NCBI GenBank assembly: GCA_024734555.1
Contig: JANPWX010019236.1
Span: 286,830-350,829, forward strand
Source: Trochalopteron elliotii
Taxonomy: Eukaryota; Chordata; Aves; Passeriformes; Leiothrichidae
DNA: 64,000 nt
Direction of reading: 5' to 3'
In this document: piece by piece, positions 34,370 through 45,527 of the stretch
How positions within the stretch are numbered: the first letter of the stretch is position 1
Layout: every line of letters begins with the position of its first letter
Program-made: the position numbers and the translations under genes
The notes under the pieces: model-generated
Database searches by the model: none
Seen by the model: the letters and a program-made list of their open reading frames with translations, nothing else
What the model was told of the DNA's origin: nothing

Positions 34370-36246
34370 CAAAGTAGTTCTTGGTCAACTCCCACTCCCC
34401 GTTTTGTTGTTGGCTGAGTGTCATCATGGGGAATAAATGGGGAAAATTGCCCCTGTGCTGTAGGAATGCAGGCACAGCAGCCTGCCTGCAGTGTGAGCCA
34501 TCAGGGGCACAGCAAGGTGACAGAAATACTCAAAATGTTCCCTTGGCTTTGTGCTGGAGCATCTGAGTTGGATCCCTGGGAGGGGGGAGGTTTGTGCTGG
34601 TCAGCTGCTCCTTTTGTTAGAGACAGGTCTCCTTGCACGGGGCTCTGAGATCAGATCAGAGTCCTGCTGCCTCTCCTGGGGCTGTGCAAGCCCAGCCAGA
34701 GCCTAGGATGGAGCAGGATTTTGTTTGTCCCCGTGTCTTACTGGGATGGGGACAGCCTGCAGCAGGAAATGGCCATGGGGTGAGTGTTACCTGTGGGCAG
34801 CACAGGAACACCAGAGCAAAGCAGGGGACACTTTGTGGCCTTTGCAAAGGTCAGTGAAGGTCCATGGAAAACAGCCTCTGTGTGCCCATGGAGAAATTCA
34901 TGCAGCCCTTGAATCTGGAGTGTTTCACTGAAGATGTGTGCTGTTATCCTGCCACAGGTTCATCAGAAAATATTTGTGTGTTTGTTTTTCTGCTCCCTCT
35001 TTCCCAGCCCCACGATTGCCTGTCCTTCAGTGGAATTTGATGGCTGTTGATTGCTTCAGTTCCCTACTCAGAGGCTGTAATTTTTATTTATTATAGTATT
35101 CTAATTTAGCATCAGAAAGAAAACAACATTTGACCAATAAGAATTAGAGGCAATAACTTTTTCAGACAACTAAGCCTTTGAAAATCAATTTTTTTATTCA
35201 GTTTAATTTCATGAGTGCACAATTTCTATTCCATGTAGGCCAATTGGATTGGAGCAACTGTAAAAAAAATATGTGTTTTAAGCCTTTAATGTGTTATTTA
35301 TGAATGTATTTTAGTTGTAATAATTCCCTTACAGGGCTGTTGTGACAGCACCTTATCTGAAAAATGGGAATTTGCAATATGAAATGGTTAATTAAGAGTA
35401 AGAGAATAAACTGAGAAGGTGCATACGAATTGACAGCACTAACAGAGTAACAGGCAGTCTTTGCATGGGTCTGAGCAGCACAGACAGTGAGAAAGCCTGA
35501 TGGAGGCAGGAAAAGTCTTAACTGCTGGAGAAACTGAGAAGTTAGTCTGGTGCCCACAAATCTCATCTATCTTAACAGAATTGTTGGAAAACTTCTTGGA
35601 CTTTGCAGACCTGATTTGGAGAGAATTGCAGTGGTGAAATAAAATGGGATCTGTTACTGTGCAAAGACCAGTGGAGAACTTAATCCTGCATGGGACTTGC
35701 TGGGGAGAATCAGAATCCATTTGCCAGATGCAAGATAATGTCAAGTAAATATTTAAAGCTGCAATGGCACCACAGCGTGTCAGAGCACAGTGAAAGGCAC
35801 TGAAAGGGAGTTAAATGCTTTCAATTCAGGCAGCTCATTTCAGTGAGGGGAAGCAGTGCTGCAGATTTACATGGGGATGCAGTGTTCACCTCACAAGTAA
35901 CACCCAAGGGCAGGCAAACTCTGCTGGTTGCTGAGAATTGGTGGAGTCTCTCTGGTGGGCTATAAATACTTTACCACCTTTTCTCTGCTTCCAGCATCCA
36001 TCCACTGCGGCTTTGCAACTGTGGTGCTTTTGTGCTGTCACTTTTCTGCAGGGGTCCTGTGGTGTGGAGGAGTTTTGGTCACTGTTGGGTGCAGCTGCAT
36101 TGTCAGAATGCAGCCAGGGTGTAGATGGACTCTGCAGAGAGCCTGCTCACGTTTTTGCCATCAAAATCTTCTGTGGAACCTTTATCTCCTTCCCCTCTTG
36201 TTGTCTGCCTGTTTCATTTGTTCTGGGTGTTCAGTGGTGCACATCA

Positions 36247-36407
36247 CATCACAGGGTGGTTTGGTTTGAAAGAAACATTAAAGGTCTCCTCGTCCCTGCC
36301 CTGCCACAGGCAGGGACACCTTTCACTAGCCCAGGGTTCTGCCTGCCCTGCCCAGCCTGGCCTTGGGCACTGCCAGGGATCCGGGGGCAGCCACAGCTTC
36401 TCCTGCA
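36247..36407 (-). mobile_element. CR1 LINE 3' end fragment (first of an adjacent pair)
   Basis: In reverse complement this matches the CR1 3' region: the sequence 'cagggtggtttggtttgaaag' is followed by 'cagggacaccttt', 'cactagccc', 'cctggccttgggcactgcc' and 'gcagccacagcttctc'. It is 5' truncated where the second CR1 begins. Confidence 0.83.
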
Positions 36408-36692
36408 ATGATGGAATCATTAAGGTTGGAAAAGGCCTCCAAGATCAGGGAGTCCCACCAGCTTTGGCCCATAACCATCTTGGTGGGTAGCCCAGATCAC
36501 TGAGTGTCATGCCCAGTTGCTTCTTGAACACCTCCAAGGACAGTGACTCCACCACCAACCTGGGAAGCCCCTTCCAATTCCTCACCACCCTTCCAGGGAA
36601 AAAGTTCTTCCTGATGTCCAAACTGGGGACAACATGGGTTGTTCCTGGTTCTCTGGCCAGCCTGAGCTTTGGCCTCTTTCTGCCCAAAACTT
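36408..36692 (-). mobile_element. CR1 LINE 3' end fragment with a reverse-transcriptase tail remnant
   Basis: The + strand shows 'ggaatcattaaggttggaaa' and 'ggcctccaagatca', then a reading on the minus strand (to 36445) with the C-terminal CR1 ORF2 pattern: [20 protein letters not shown] followed by [13 protein letters not shown]. It is an inactive 3' fragment of a non-LTR retrotransposon. Confidence 0.87.
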
Positions 36693-39600
36693 GAGTGAAA
36701 TTCCCATTGTTTTCACCTCCTGGAGAATAACTAGATGAGATACACTATGCACGCAACCTGTCAGCAGCACAGTTTATGTTTTGTTCACCCACAGCTGTTT
36801 CAAGTGCCCTTCCAGGCTACTGCCCACAGCAGGACACTTTGTCTAGACATGATGTGAAGCTAAAGTTGTTAGTCAGAATCTATTAATACACAATATGCAA
36901 AGCATTCCTGGAGAGAAACTTCAGCCCTGAAATGTCAGATATGGCCAAGGGAAGCTCCCTTTTGTTGTCCTAGCTGACGGGAGAGGAGAAGTTGTGCTGG
37001 GAGAGGGCAAGGTCTGAGCCCCAGCCACGTGGGCAGCCTGACCCAGCAGGGCTGCAGAGCTGAGCCAAGCCTGTGTCAGCCCCTCAGCTGGGAGACACAA
37101 CAATTACAGCAATACCTCCAGTCAGAAAATCGACAGAACCATTTAATGTGTGTGAGAGTGACAGTGAGTCATCTCTGATCATTGTGTTTAGCAGCCTGGA
37201 GATCCACAGGCAGTCAGGACAGCCTCCATCCCACATCTGCATGACAGCTCAGGACAAGGAGAGCAGCTCAAAGTCACTGCCTGCTGCCTCCAGAGAGGGC
37301 TTCTCACAGGCTGGTGGCAGAGCTCTGAGACAGGTAGGACCATTCTGGGCTGGGATGGCACACCTGGCATCTCCAGCTTTCCTTTTTCCCCTTCTCCGTA
37401 GTGTGGAGGCAAGCAGGTGCATGCAATAGCAAGAAGTCTTTGTCAGTTGTGTGTCTGTTGTGAAATTATTAGATAAAGGCAGACTGAAATGCTAATGAAA
37501 TTTTGCAAAATGCTCCTTGGAATTTCAGTTCAGGAGCAGAATGCACGGGTACAATGGAAGTTTCAGATTAGTAAATTTAAAGGTAGGAGGAGAGGTGGGT
37601 TTGCTTGCAACCTGCAAAGACCTCGTTCCCTAAATGAATTCTTTGAGAAGCTATTAAAAATTCATTTCCAAGTTTTCCTGTCGTCATTTAAGGTGCAAGT
37701 GGGGTTGTGGGGGCTAATATTAAAAATACTGTGAGTGCTTAGGTGGCATACAGGGCAAGGAGCAATGGAAGGGCTCTGGGAACTGGTGATTGGGAATGGT
37801 GCAAGTGCTGCTGAGAACAGTTTGTAAATTGGATCTGTCCACAGCAGTACAGGGCTCAGAAATGAGGGTTTACAGGCCCTGTGTAGTCCAGCATTTGTTT
37901 TGACAGTTGTTTGGGCCAAATATTCAGGTGCTGCAAATGGATCTGTAACTTTTCTTGATACTTTTTTCCTTTAACTGGAGCCGGTGTGAATCCATGCGTT
38001 TCAGACGTTTATGGCAGCAGCACCCTTCTCATGTTTAAAAGTTTTTTCCATCAACTTTCAGAATTAATGTTTTAATTTCTTTGGAGGTATGTAAAGTCCC
38101 AGTAGGCATAAATTCGGTAATGACACAAAATAGGGATATGTCTCTAATATGGGTGATTTCAAAGCAATAAAAACCGAGTGTGGTATCCCGAGGCAGCTCC
38201 CCAGCTACAGTATGCATGCAATGTCCTTACTTTGAACAGAGTAGCTTTTCCTTGTACTAAGATAAAGGCCACTTACTGCTTCCTAAAAACCAGAAGCTAA
38301 TTTATAGCTCAGTGTTGAAACAATGTCTTTTTCTAAGACACGCATTTGTCTTTGCTAACTTTGATAGACTGTTGTAAGCTAGAGGACAGCAGCATTCACT
38401 TCATGCACTGGAATGTGAAATGTGATTTTTTTTTCTTAGAGCTCTGCTGTGCTTGCTGCCTTGGGTTGTTTTTTATGTCATTTACGGTGCTGAACATCAA
38501 TGCGAGCATATTATGCAATGTAGTATAAAAATACACAAAGGCAATAAGCTCCACTGTTATTTCTGCTCTAACAGAACTACCTTATTTGATCATTTTGCCT
38601 TTTGATTTCTGGAGAAGCTAATTCCAAACAGTGTGTTGCATCTGGAGTGTTTGTGTGGACATTTGTGCAGCAGTCGGAGCTTCTGGTGCAGAGCTCCAGG
38701 TGTCTCCCATGGCTGGCAGTGGATGGTACCTGTGTAGCTCAGAGGGTGGCAGCCACCCAGGAGATCACCTTGCAGACACCTGAATTTGATGCCAAGTTGT
38801 GTGGAAATGTGTGCTGGTTTGTAAAAGATCTAGAATTTATTTCTGTATTGTGACCCTGTCACTGTGTCCTTCCCGTTGGTGACAACGTGTCAGTCAGGAG
38901 TGACTGCTGGGCACACTGGCCCTGGCTGGGCTGTTGGAGCAGACCAGTGATCTGCTGGGCCAGAGTCACCCAGCTGAGTTATTGATGGTTTGACTTAGCA
39001 CAGTCTTGGCTTTTAACTCTTTTTGGCAGACACATGCCACTGAAATCCCCCTTGGGTCAGGCTGCAGAGTGCCAGCGCTGTGGAGTTCAGGTGTGAGCAC
39101 AGACATCTCTGTGCACACAGACGTCACTGTAAGGTGCTCTGAGCTGCAGCTGTGGCCATCCTGGGCACCCTGGGCCCCCTGGTCATTGTGGTCACCCTGG
39201 TCACCCTCCCTCCCTGCCCGGGCACCCTGCAGTGACCCAAGCATGGTGGTGGGCAGAGCAGTGAGGCACAGGAGCTCCTGCCAGGCTCTGCAGGCACTGC
39301 AGGCCTGGCTCAGATCCCCTGTTAGGCTGTGTGGCTGGGGTTCTGCAGAGCCCAGAAGGTCCTGCTCACCCTCTGCTCACACATGGGGCAGGAGGACTGC
39401 TAGGACATCCCCCCACAGAGTCCCCTCAGAGGGGAGAGGGCTGGTGGGCTCAGCTTGCTGAGGTGATATTTGCACAGTTCCTGCTGCCAGCTGCTGTCTG
39501 TTGAGGCTGGTACCTGGGCAGGGAAACCCTCCCTGCTCCATGGTCAGCCAAGTCACTGCATGTTGGCTGCTCACAGCCAGGGAGCAAAACCCTGCCCTGC

Positions 39601-42189
39601 TGTGGCTGCCCCTCTCATCTTGCCTTCAGCTGACCTAGCAGCTCAGGGAACTGAAGGCTACCACTTGAAGTAAAATAATAATATCATTTAAGGCCATACT
39701 GTGCAAACATTATTGTAATTCTGGTGCAGTTAGGTTGCTAGTATAGAGCAGTTGTGCTGGGCAGGGTGTGGGGCTACCATGGCAGTGTACAGAAGGAAGC
39801 TGAGAAGGGTCTCAGTATACAGAACATCTGCTTGGGCTCTACAAGTGATAATTAAGGTGGACAGGAAAACAGGCAGTTCAGTCTTCTGTTAATTTGTCTT
39901 GTTGCTGACTAAATTGATGAAGAGTGAAAAGCAAAACCCTTCTCTGTATTTACACCGTGTTGTAGCTACACTGAGAAACAGTGAGAGCATAATTGCACAT
40001 GGGTTTCTGCAATGTCTGAAAGGCTTTAGGTTAGTGTAGAGAGGGGAAAAACCTTTTCAATTACAGTTTCTAAAACTGTGTCAAGTGCAGGCTTCTGAAG
40101 TGCAGTCCTTTTATTTCAGGGAAGGGGGGAATGGGGTGTTGTGAGTGTTCCTCAATAGATGGCTGTTCAAGTGGATATAATAACACTGTATGGGCCAGAT
40201 GGGGGGAAAAAGAGCTGGCTAATTGTCAGATTGTTGGAGGTGGATTATGCAGTCACAACGTTGGCAGCTGGGCTGGGGAGAGCTGCTCCAGCAGTGACTG
40301 CTGCAGTAGGTAACACACTGAACAGAAATGACAGGGTAGGCAGAGGGTTCTGGCTGTGAGAATGACTCCACTGAGCATACAGCTGAGTGGTAGTTTCCAA
40401 GGTGGTGTAACTTGCTGGGTAAATTTTTGGGGTGTGCATCAAGTGATTTGTGCAAAATCACCTGTGGTGGGAATTCAGCTTAACTAAAGCTTAGTCTAAG
40501 AAAACAGTGTGAGAAAACACCCCAGCCTTTCATTTGACTGTTTTAAAATTGAACTGTTTTGTGTACATGTGTGCTTGTATATAGGGACCCTCTCTGCATA
40601 AGCCTAATCTTTAACCTGTGAAAAATATTTTCCAACCTTAAAATGAAGAGTGATGTTAATTTCAGGTTAAATGATTTATTTTTTTCTCCTGAAAAGACTT
40701 CTCTGCTGTTCAGCCTCTGTGTGCCTAGCTCTTTGCCCCTTTGGGTGGGGTGTTGAAGCAGAGCAGGGTCCATGGTTCTGCTGCTCCCCAGGGTTGTCAG
40801 AACATTCTCTGCTCCTCTCCATGGCACACCCAAAGTTTTGGCTTCTGCTGATGAGTTTTCTGTGCTTCGCTTTGAAAAATTTCCTCTGAGGCCATTTCTC
40901 TGAACAGCTCTTTCTGTAATGAGTTTGAATTTTAAAACACTCCATTTCTTGCATCCTTCCTTTTGTTAATCCTCAGTAAAATGGGGCAAATAATTGGGAG
41001 GTGTCACCTGTCCTTTTGTGAATGGTGCTTCTGTTCTTGTCTGCTTCTTCCAAGAGAAGTGCCCAGGAGCTGTAACTTCCAGTGACAGTCTCTGAACAGA
41101 CTTCCAGGCTGGTGTTCATCTCCTGCTCCCCAGGGGCATGGCTCATCCTTCCAGATTTCCAGGAGGGATGCAGTCTAGTATTCGATGATTTTGTTGCTAT
41201 TTTCAGGATACATTTCCTTGTTTTGCTCTTCCTAGAGGATCCTGATCTTTTTCAGTTCTTTCTTTGTGTTTTTGTTTGTTTTTTTCCTTCCCAACACCAG
41301 GGAAGTTTGTCTCTTTTTGTAGCCCAGCTGTTGACAATAATGCTCCATAAATAGGAAGAAAAAAGGCATTCCCACTTCTCTCTACTTTCCTTATTCTCCC
41401 AGCTCCGAGTAGGGCTACATTAATAATTTAATTCTCATTAAAGTTATGATACACGATTCTAATATTTCATAAACAGCAAACTATAGCTGTCCAAAGCTTT
41501 CAAAAACTGCTAGCTTCCCACTCATCCCGGGCCTTTCTAGCAGGTCTCTTGGCACCTTCTCCTCTGCATGCCTGATTTTCACCACACTTCGAGGATATTG
41601 TCTTAGAAACATTGACATTCCTTGCTTTTTCTCCTAAACTTTGTCAGTGAAGAATGCAAGTTCACTGTAGTGACACAAATTGTCACAATGATTTTTAAAT
41701 TTACCGTGAGCTGGTTGGAGTGGGTTTTATGGTAGACAGGGCTGAGTGAGGATCATATTTCCATCTGGAGTTGTTGTCCATCTCCTCCTGTGTTCCCTGA
41801 TGCTCCTGTCCTGTGTTGGTGGAGCAGAAAGAGAAATTTCTGCTCCAGCTGCTGGTGTGGCAGCCACAGCTTGATCGCAGGAGCCAAATCCTTGGTGGCT
41901 GTGCAGTTTGTTTGGTTTATCTCCTGCAGCTGGCCAAGCAGGTCCTGCTGTCCAGTGTCCTCCCTGGAGCCAGGCAGTGTCCCCAGTTCCACCCTGGTGT
42001 GCTCCCAGTGCTCCCTGAGCCTGTTGCTTCCCATACACACACTCCACAAAAACCAGGAGCACCCTGTGAATTGCTGTCTTGTCTGCTGTGCTGCATGCAC
42101 CAACCCACCTGTTTGGAGAGCAGCCAGCTTGCATTTATTTTAGCAGATGGGAAAAGCAGGAAACCACTCGGAACAGGCAGGGAAGAAAT

Positions 42190-42227
42190 ATTCATTCATT
42201 CATTCAGTCATTCATTTGTTCATTCAG
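42190..42227. repeat. (ATTC)n microsatellite
   Basis: About nine imperfect ATTC units. Confidence 0.93.
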
Positions 42228-42474
42228 GGGCAAGCACAGCGAAGTGGTGAGCTGAGCTGCAGAGCTCAGATAAGGAGTGGGCACATCTGGCATGGCAAAC
42301 CCACGGGCCCTGATGGCTGGGAAGGGAAAGGTGCTGAGTCTGCACAATGGAGAGTAAATTGGGGCTGTTCCTTAGCCCCTGATGAGCAGGAGTGTGGATC
42401 TGCTGGTCACAGCTCAGAGGCAGAGGCTGACAGCCCTGCCTGCAAACTGCAGCTCTCCTAAACCAGGCTCTCAC

Positions 42475-42712
42475 AGTCACAGGGTTGTTCAGGGAGGGAG
42501 AGACTCAGAGATCATTGAGCCCAACCATTTCCCCAGCACTGCCATGTTCCCCACCAGAGCGTGTCCCCAGGTGTCCCATCTACACTTTACATCCTTTAAA
42601 TCCCTCCAGGTGCTGTGATCCCTGTGGTGCTGGCAGCTGATCTCACTGCCCAGCAGCCCTGATGTTAAAGCAGAGTTTCCTAATACCAAACCTCCACTGA
42701 AGAAGCATTCTG
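42475..42712 (-). mobile_element. CR1 LINE 3' end fragment
   Basis: In reverse complement it matches CR1: 'gttgttcagggagggagaga' and 'agatcattgagcccaaccat' near 42484-42530, then a diverged 'gtccccaggtgtcccatctaca' region and 'tcctaataccaaacctcc' at the far end. Decay and indels are substantial. Confidence 0.75.
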
Positions 42713-43746
42713 CTGCTGACACCAGGCTTGGGACAAGGCATTGGTGTGCTGGCTCTTCCTGTTTATTCCCTTATTATTCCCTGCAGCTGCAGGGTGGAGC
42801 AGAACACTCTTTTAACCAAGGCACCGGGGTCTCCCTTGCTTGCCCTTGGACTTCTTGTTGCAGCTGCATTGCTGTCCACAGTCAGTAAACCCTCAATGAA
42901 CATCAGTCTGAGGCTGTACAGGATAGGATGCTGTCTCTCCCCATCAGGATCTCCAGCCAAGGCAGCAGATGTGCCCCAGAAGTGGGTCCAGTTCACATCT
43001 TGGCCCTTCAGTTCTGTCCTTGCACGTGGGCAGAGTGAGGTCGTGGTTCCAGCTGCGTCCCTGAATGTTCAGGGCAGAGCTCATCCAGGGCTGTCTGCTG
43101 GCACAGGGGTGCCTGGAAGAGCTGGGAGATGAGGCTCCCTGCAGAAATCCTGGTGCTGTTTCCACAGGGGAAAGAGGAGATGCATTCTTAGCAGCATTTA
43201 TCAACAAATTTTTTGATGTCGTATGTCTTTGTGTTTATTATCCACAAAGATCTAAATGCAGCCTTATCTGGGCTAGTCTTGTCAGAGGATAACAGCTCAT
43301 TACTGCTAGCAGTTAATCCAATTACTCTTTTAGGTCAAGGGGGAGTGTTCTGTGCTAATATTTTTGGAAGATCTAAAAACAGTTCTGTGTGTTGACCCAA
43401 AGAGAGCCTATTTCAGAATTTTTCAGCAGATTAACAAGTTGAGAAATTTCTACATATGTTGGAGGAAATGTGGTTGAAAGAGCTGTCGGCTTTCAATTTT
43501 GATCACAAGACAGTCACTCATTTAAAGCATAAAGATATTTCACAATGGAAAGTAGTTTCAAATCAGAAAATAAATCACAATCTAAAATCATCAGAGAAAT
43601 TCTTTGATGTGGGAGTGAAGGTGGAGCTGTGCAAACCTCAAGAATTAACACGGCATGAAATATTTTGCCTAAAGTAGGTTTCATCCATATAATTTTGGCT
43701 CATTTGTTTCCTGGCTCTCTAATAAGGATTCCATGTCTCAGCAGGG
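42713..43746. other. Non-coding, unrecognised
   Basis: Unique DNA. The AT-rich part around 43195-43345, with taatccaattac homeodomain-like words, may be regulatory, but this is only an impression. Confidence 0.5.
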
Positions 43747-43750
43747 GCTG

Positions 43751-44221
43751 TGCAGTAGTTGTGTATGTAAGGGTTTTACCCACACTTCTGAGGGTTCAAC
43801 CTCTGGCAGAAATGTGGCTATAGTAACGAGCGAGATGGCTGATCGAGAGTGCCTTGAAAAATCAAAAGGGTTTTAATAAAGATGGAAAATAATACAAAAA
43901 ACAAAACAACAAAGCTGAGCACAGCACAGAAACAAACTCCTTGCTGCTACAGCACCTCGAAAAGCCTGGAATTGCTTTGTTCTCTCCCTTTAGTACCTAA
44001 TAGCTTAGGTGGGCTTTTTGGCCCTTGGCCCAATGAGAGTAGCAGCAGTCTTTGAGTTACATTCTCGGGGTCTAATCTACACTTCTGGGCTGGCTCTGAG
44101 CCAATTACAAGGAGAAATCCACAGAACTTTCCAGCTAACTTCTTAGCATATCCAAAAGTAAAGTGAGACTCTTCCCCTATTTGGAAGCACCTGCTGGAGG
44201 TGTAGGGATTGCATTACCACA
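43751..44221 (-). mobile_element. Solo LTR, family 4, copy 2
   Basis: This 471-bp element aligns with 17642-18146 through the gaaatgtggctatagtaa region, the CCAAT-like motifs near 44031 and 44100 and the gcattaccaca end. A direct repeat GCTG(TG) lies at 43747-43752 and 44222-44227 and overlaps the terminal TG on the left, so the TSD is at least GCTG. A minus-strand ATTAAA lies near 43870-43876. The left end is less sure than the right. Confidence 0.68.
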
Positions 44222-44717
44222 GCTGTGGGCTAAAGCAGGGGACAGCTCTGGCCTGGAGAGGGGCAGCTCAGCTGTGTGGGAGCTGCAGCAGCTCTCAGAC
44301 GAGTTTGTCCCCCTGAAGGTGTGGCACTGGAAGGGCCATGGTGACCCTGCTGCTCCACAGGGCCTTGGCCAAGCCCTGGGATCAGGGCTGGGACACTCCA
44401 CTCCTCCTGCAGGCTTTGTAAGGGGGGGGGGATTCCTGTTTGCTGCTCAAGGAATGGCCCCCAGGCAGGTTTGGGAGTCAGCAGGAATCCGTGGGGTGTG
44501 TGCTGCAGGCTTTGATCAGTTTGGGGCTGTTGGGGTGAGGTTTTGGGCTCCCGTGGGTGCAGCTGGGGTCCCAGACACACGTGGGATGGGGTCTGTGTGA
44601 GGTGGGGAACCCTGCAGGGCAGGGGAGATGCTGAGGTGCAGCTGCCTGTGGAGGTGTTTGTGACTGCCTGGCAGAGCTGTTGTAGGAGCATCCGTGGAGG
44701 GCAGGGAGAGGGAACTC

Positions 44718-45521
44718 TGCAGACCTGAGACACTTCTGAGAGAACACGTGGGTTTATTGCAAGGGTGGTGGGTAAAAAGGGCCTTTTGCCTTCAGCCACC
44801 AGCCTGGGCTGAGGGGATGCCCCAAAGAGAGAGAGAGAGTAGGGGTAAGAGAGATAAGGTAAGAGCAGAGAGGTCAGAGGCAAGAGGTGGGCCAGGTAAG
44901 AGAGGTAAAGTAAGAAGGGCAGAGAACCTTGTTACAACACATTTTATCTCCTTTTGTGTGGAATATTCTAATTTACAGTGACCAACCCGCGCGAGATACA
45001 AAACCTACAGACTTTGCACACAGCCTATGAGAACTGCTCTATTACCATATCAGTCTGTATTCTAAACTCTAAAGGCTATCCTCTTATCTACCTTTTCCCT
45101 GATACCTTGGCAGGATGGGGTGGGGCTGCACCCTTGGGTCCCTCAGTGTCCCATTGTTTGTTACAATCACCGTCTGCCTGCCTGCCGTGATCACGTCTCG
45201 AAGCTCAGCGTTCATTTCTATTTCACTCACAGGTTTGATATTCTCAGTATCTCTTGCCAGGCAATCATATTTGTAAGTTTTTCCTGCCCCCCATCTTTCC
45301 CAACAAGCAGTCACAGCAGGACTGGGACCTTGGCTTTACCACGAGAAGCATTCCTTGGACATCAGTGGTGAATTTTAAATATTCCTGTGATATTTATGCC
45401 ATAAATAGGAGATTGCCCTCCCTTTTTCCACCAGACACAGAAAAGCACTCACAGGCCACATACTGCTGAATCCCTAAAGCCTCAAATTCTAATAACTGAC
45501 TAATATAGATCAGCAGCTTGA
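44718..45521 (-). mobile_element. Candidate long LTR or ERV fragment
   Basis: On the minus strand this region has an LTR-like end, with GCAATAAACCCAC (complement near 44749-44761) followed by about 40 bases to a terminal ...TGCA. The 6-mer GAACTC lies at 44712-44717 and 45522-45527, as a TSD would, but the right end reads CTTGA instead of CA, so the boundary is unproven. The interior holds an AG-rich stretch and a 76-codon minus-strand open frame (45084-45314) with no family that I recognise. Confidence 0.42.
44826..44839. repeat. Short (AG)n run
   Basis: Seven AG/GA units at the edge of a purine-rich stretch. Confidence 0.85.
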
Positions 45522-45527
45522 GAACTC

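Larger units (their letters stand above)
34376..42474. other. Non-coding with CR1 pieces
   Basis: Holds the CR1 pair at 36247-36692 and the ATTC microsatellite at 42190. GC-rich stretches near 39100-39600 and 41760-42130 give open frames on both strands, a sign of composition more than coding. Confidence 0.58.

Noticed and set aside
41727..42250. Overlapping open frames on both strands, considered as a processed gene
   Set aside because: No recognisable protein, no poly-A tail, and a similar openness on both strands points to composition.
44230..44883. 217-codon minus-strand open frame
   Set aside because: GC-rich, Pro/Ser/Gln-biased, running across the edge of the candidate LTR, with an overlapping open frame on the other strand.
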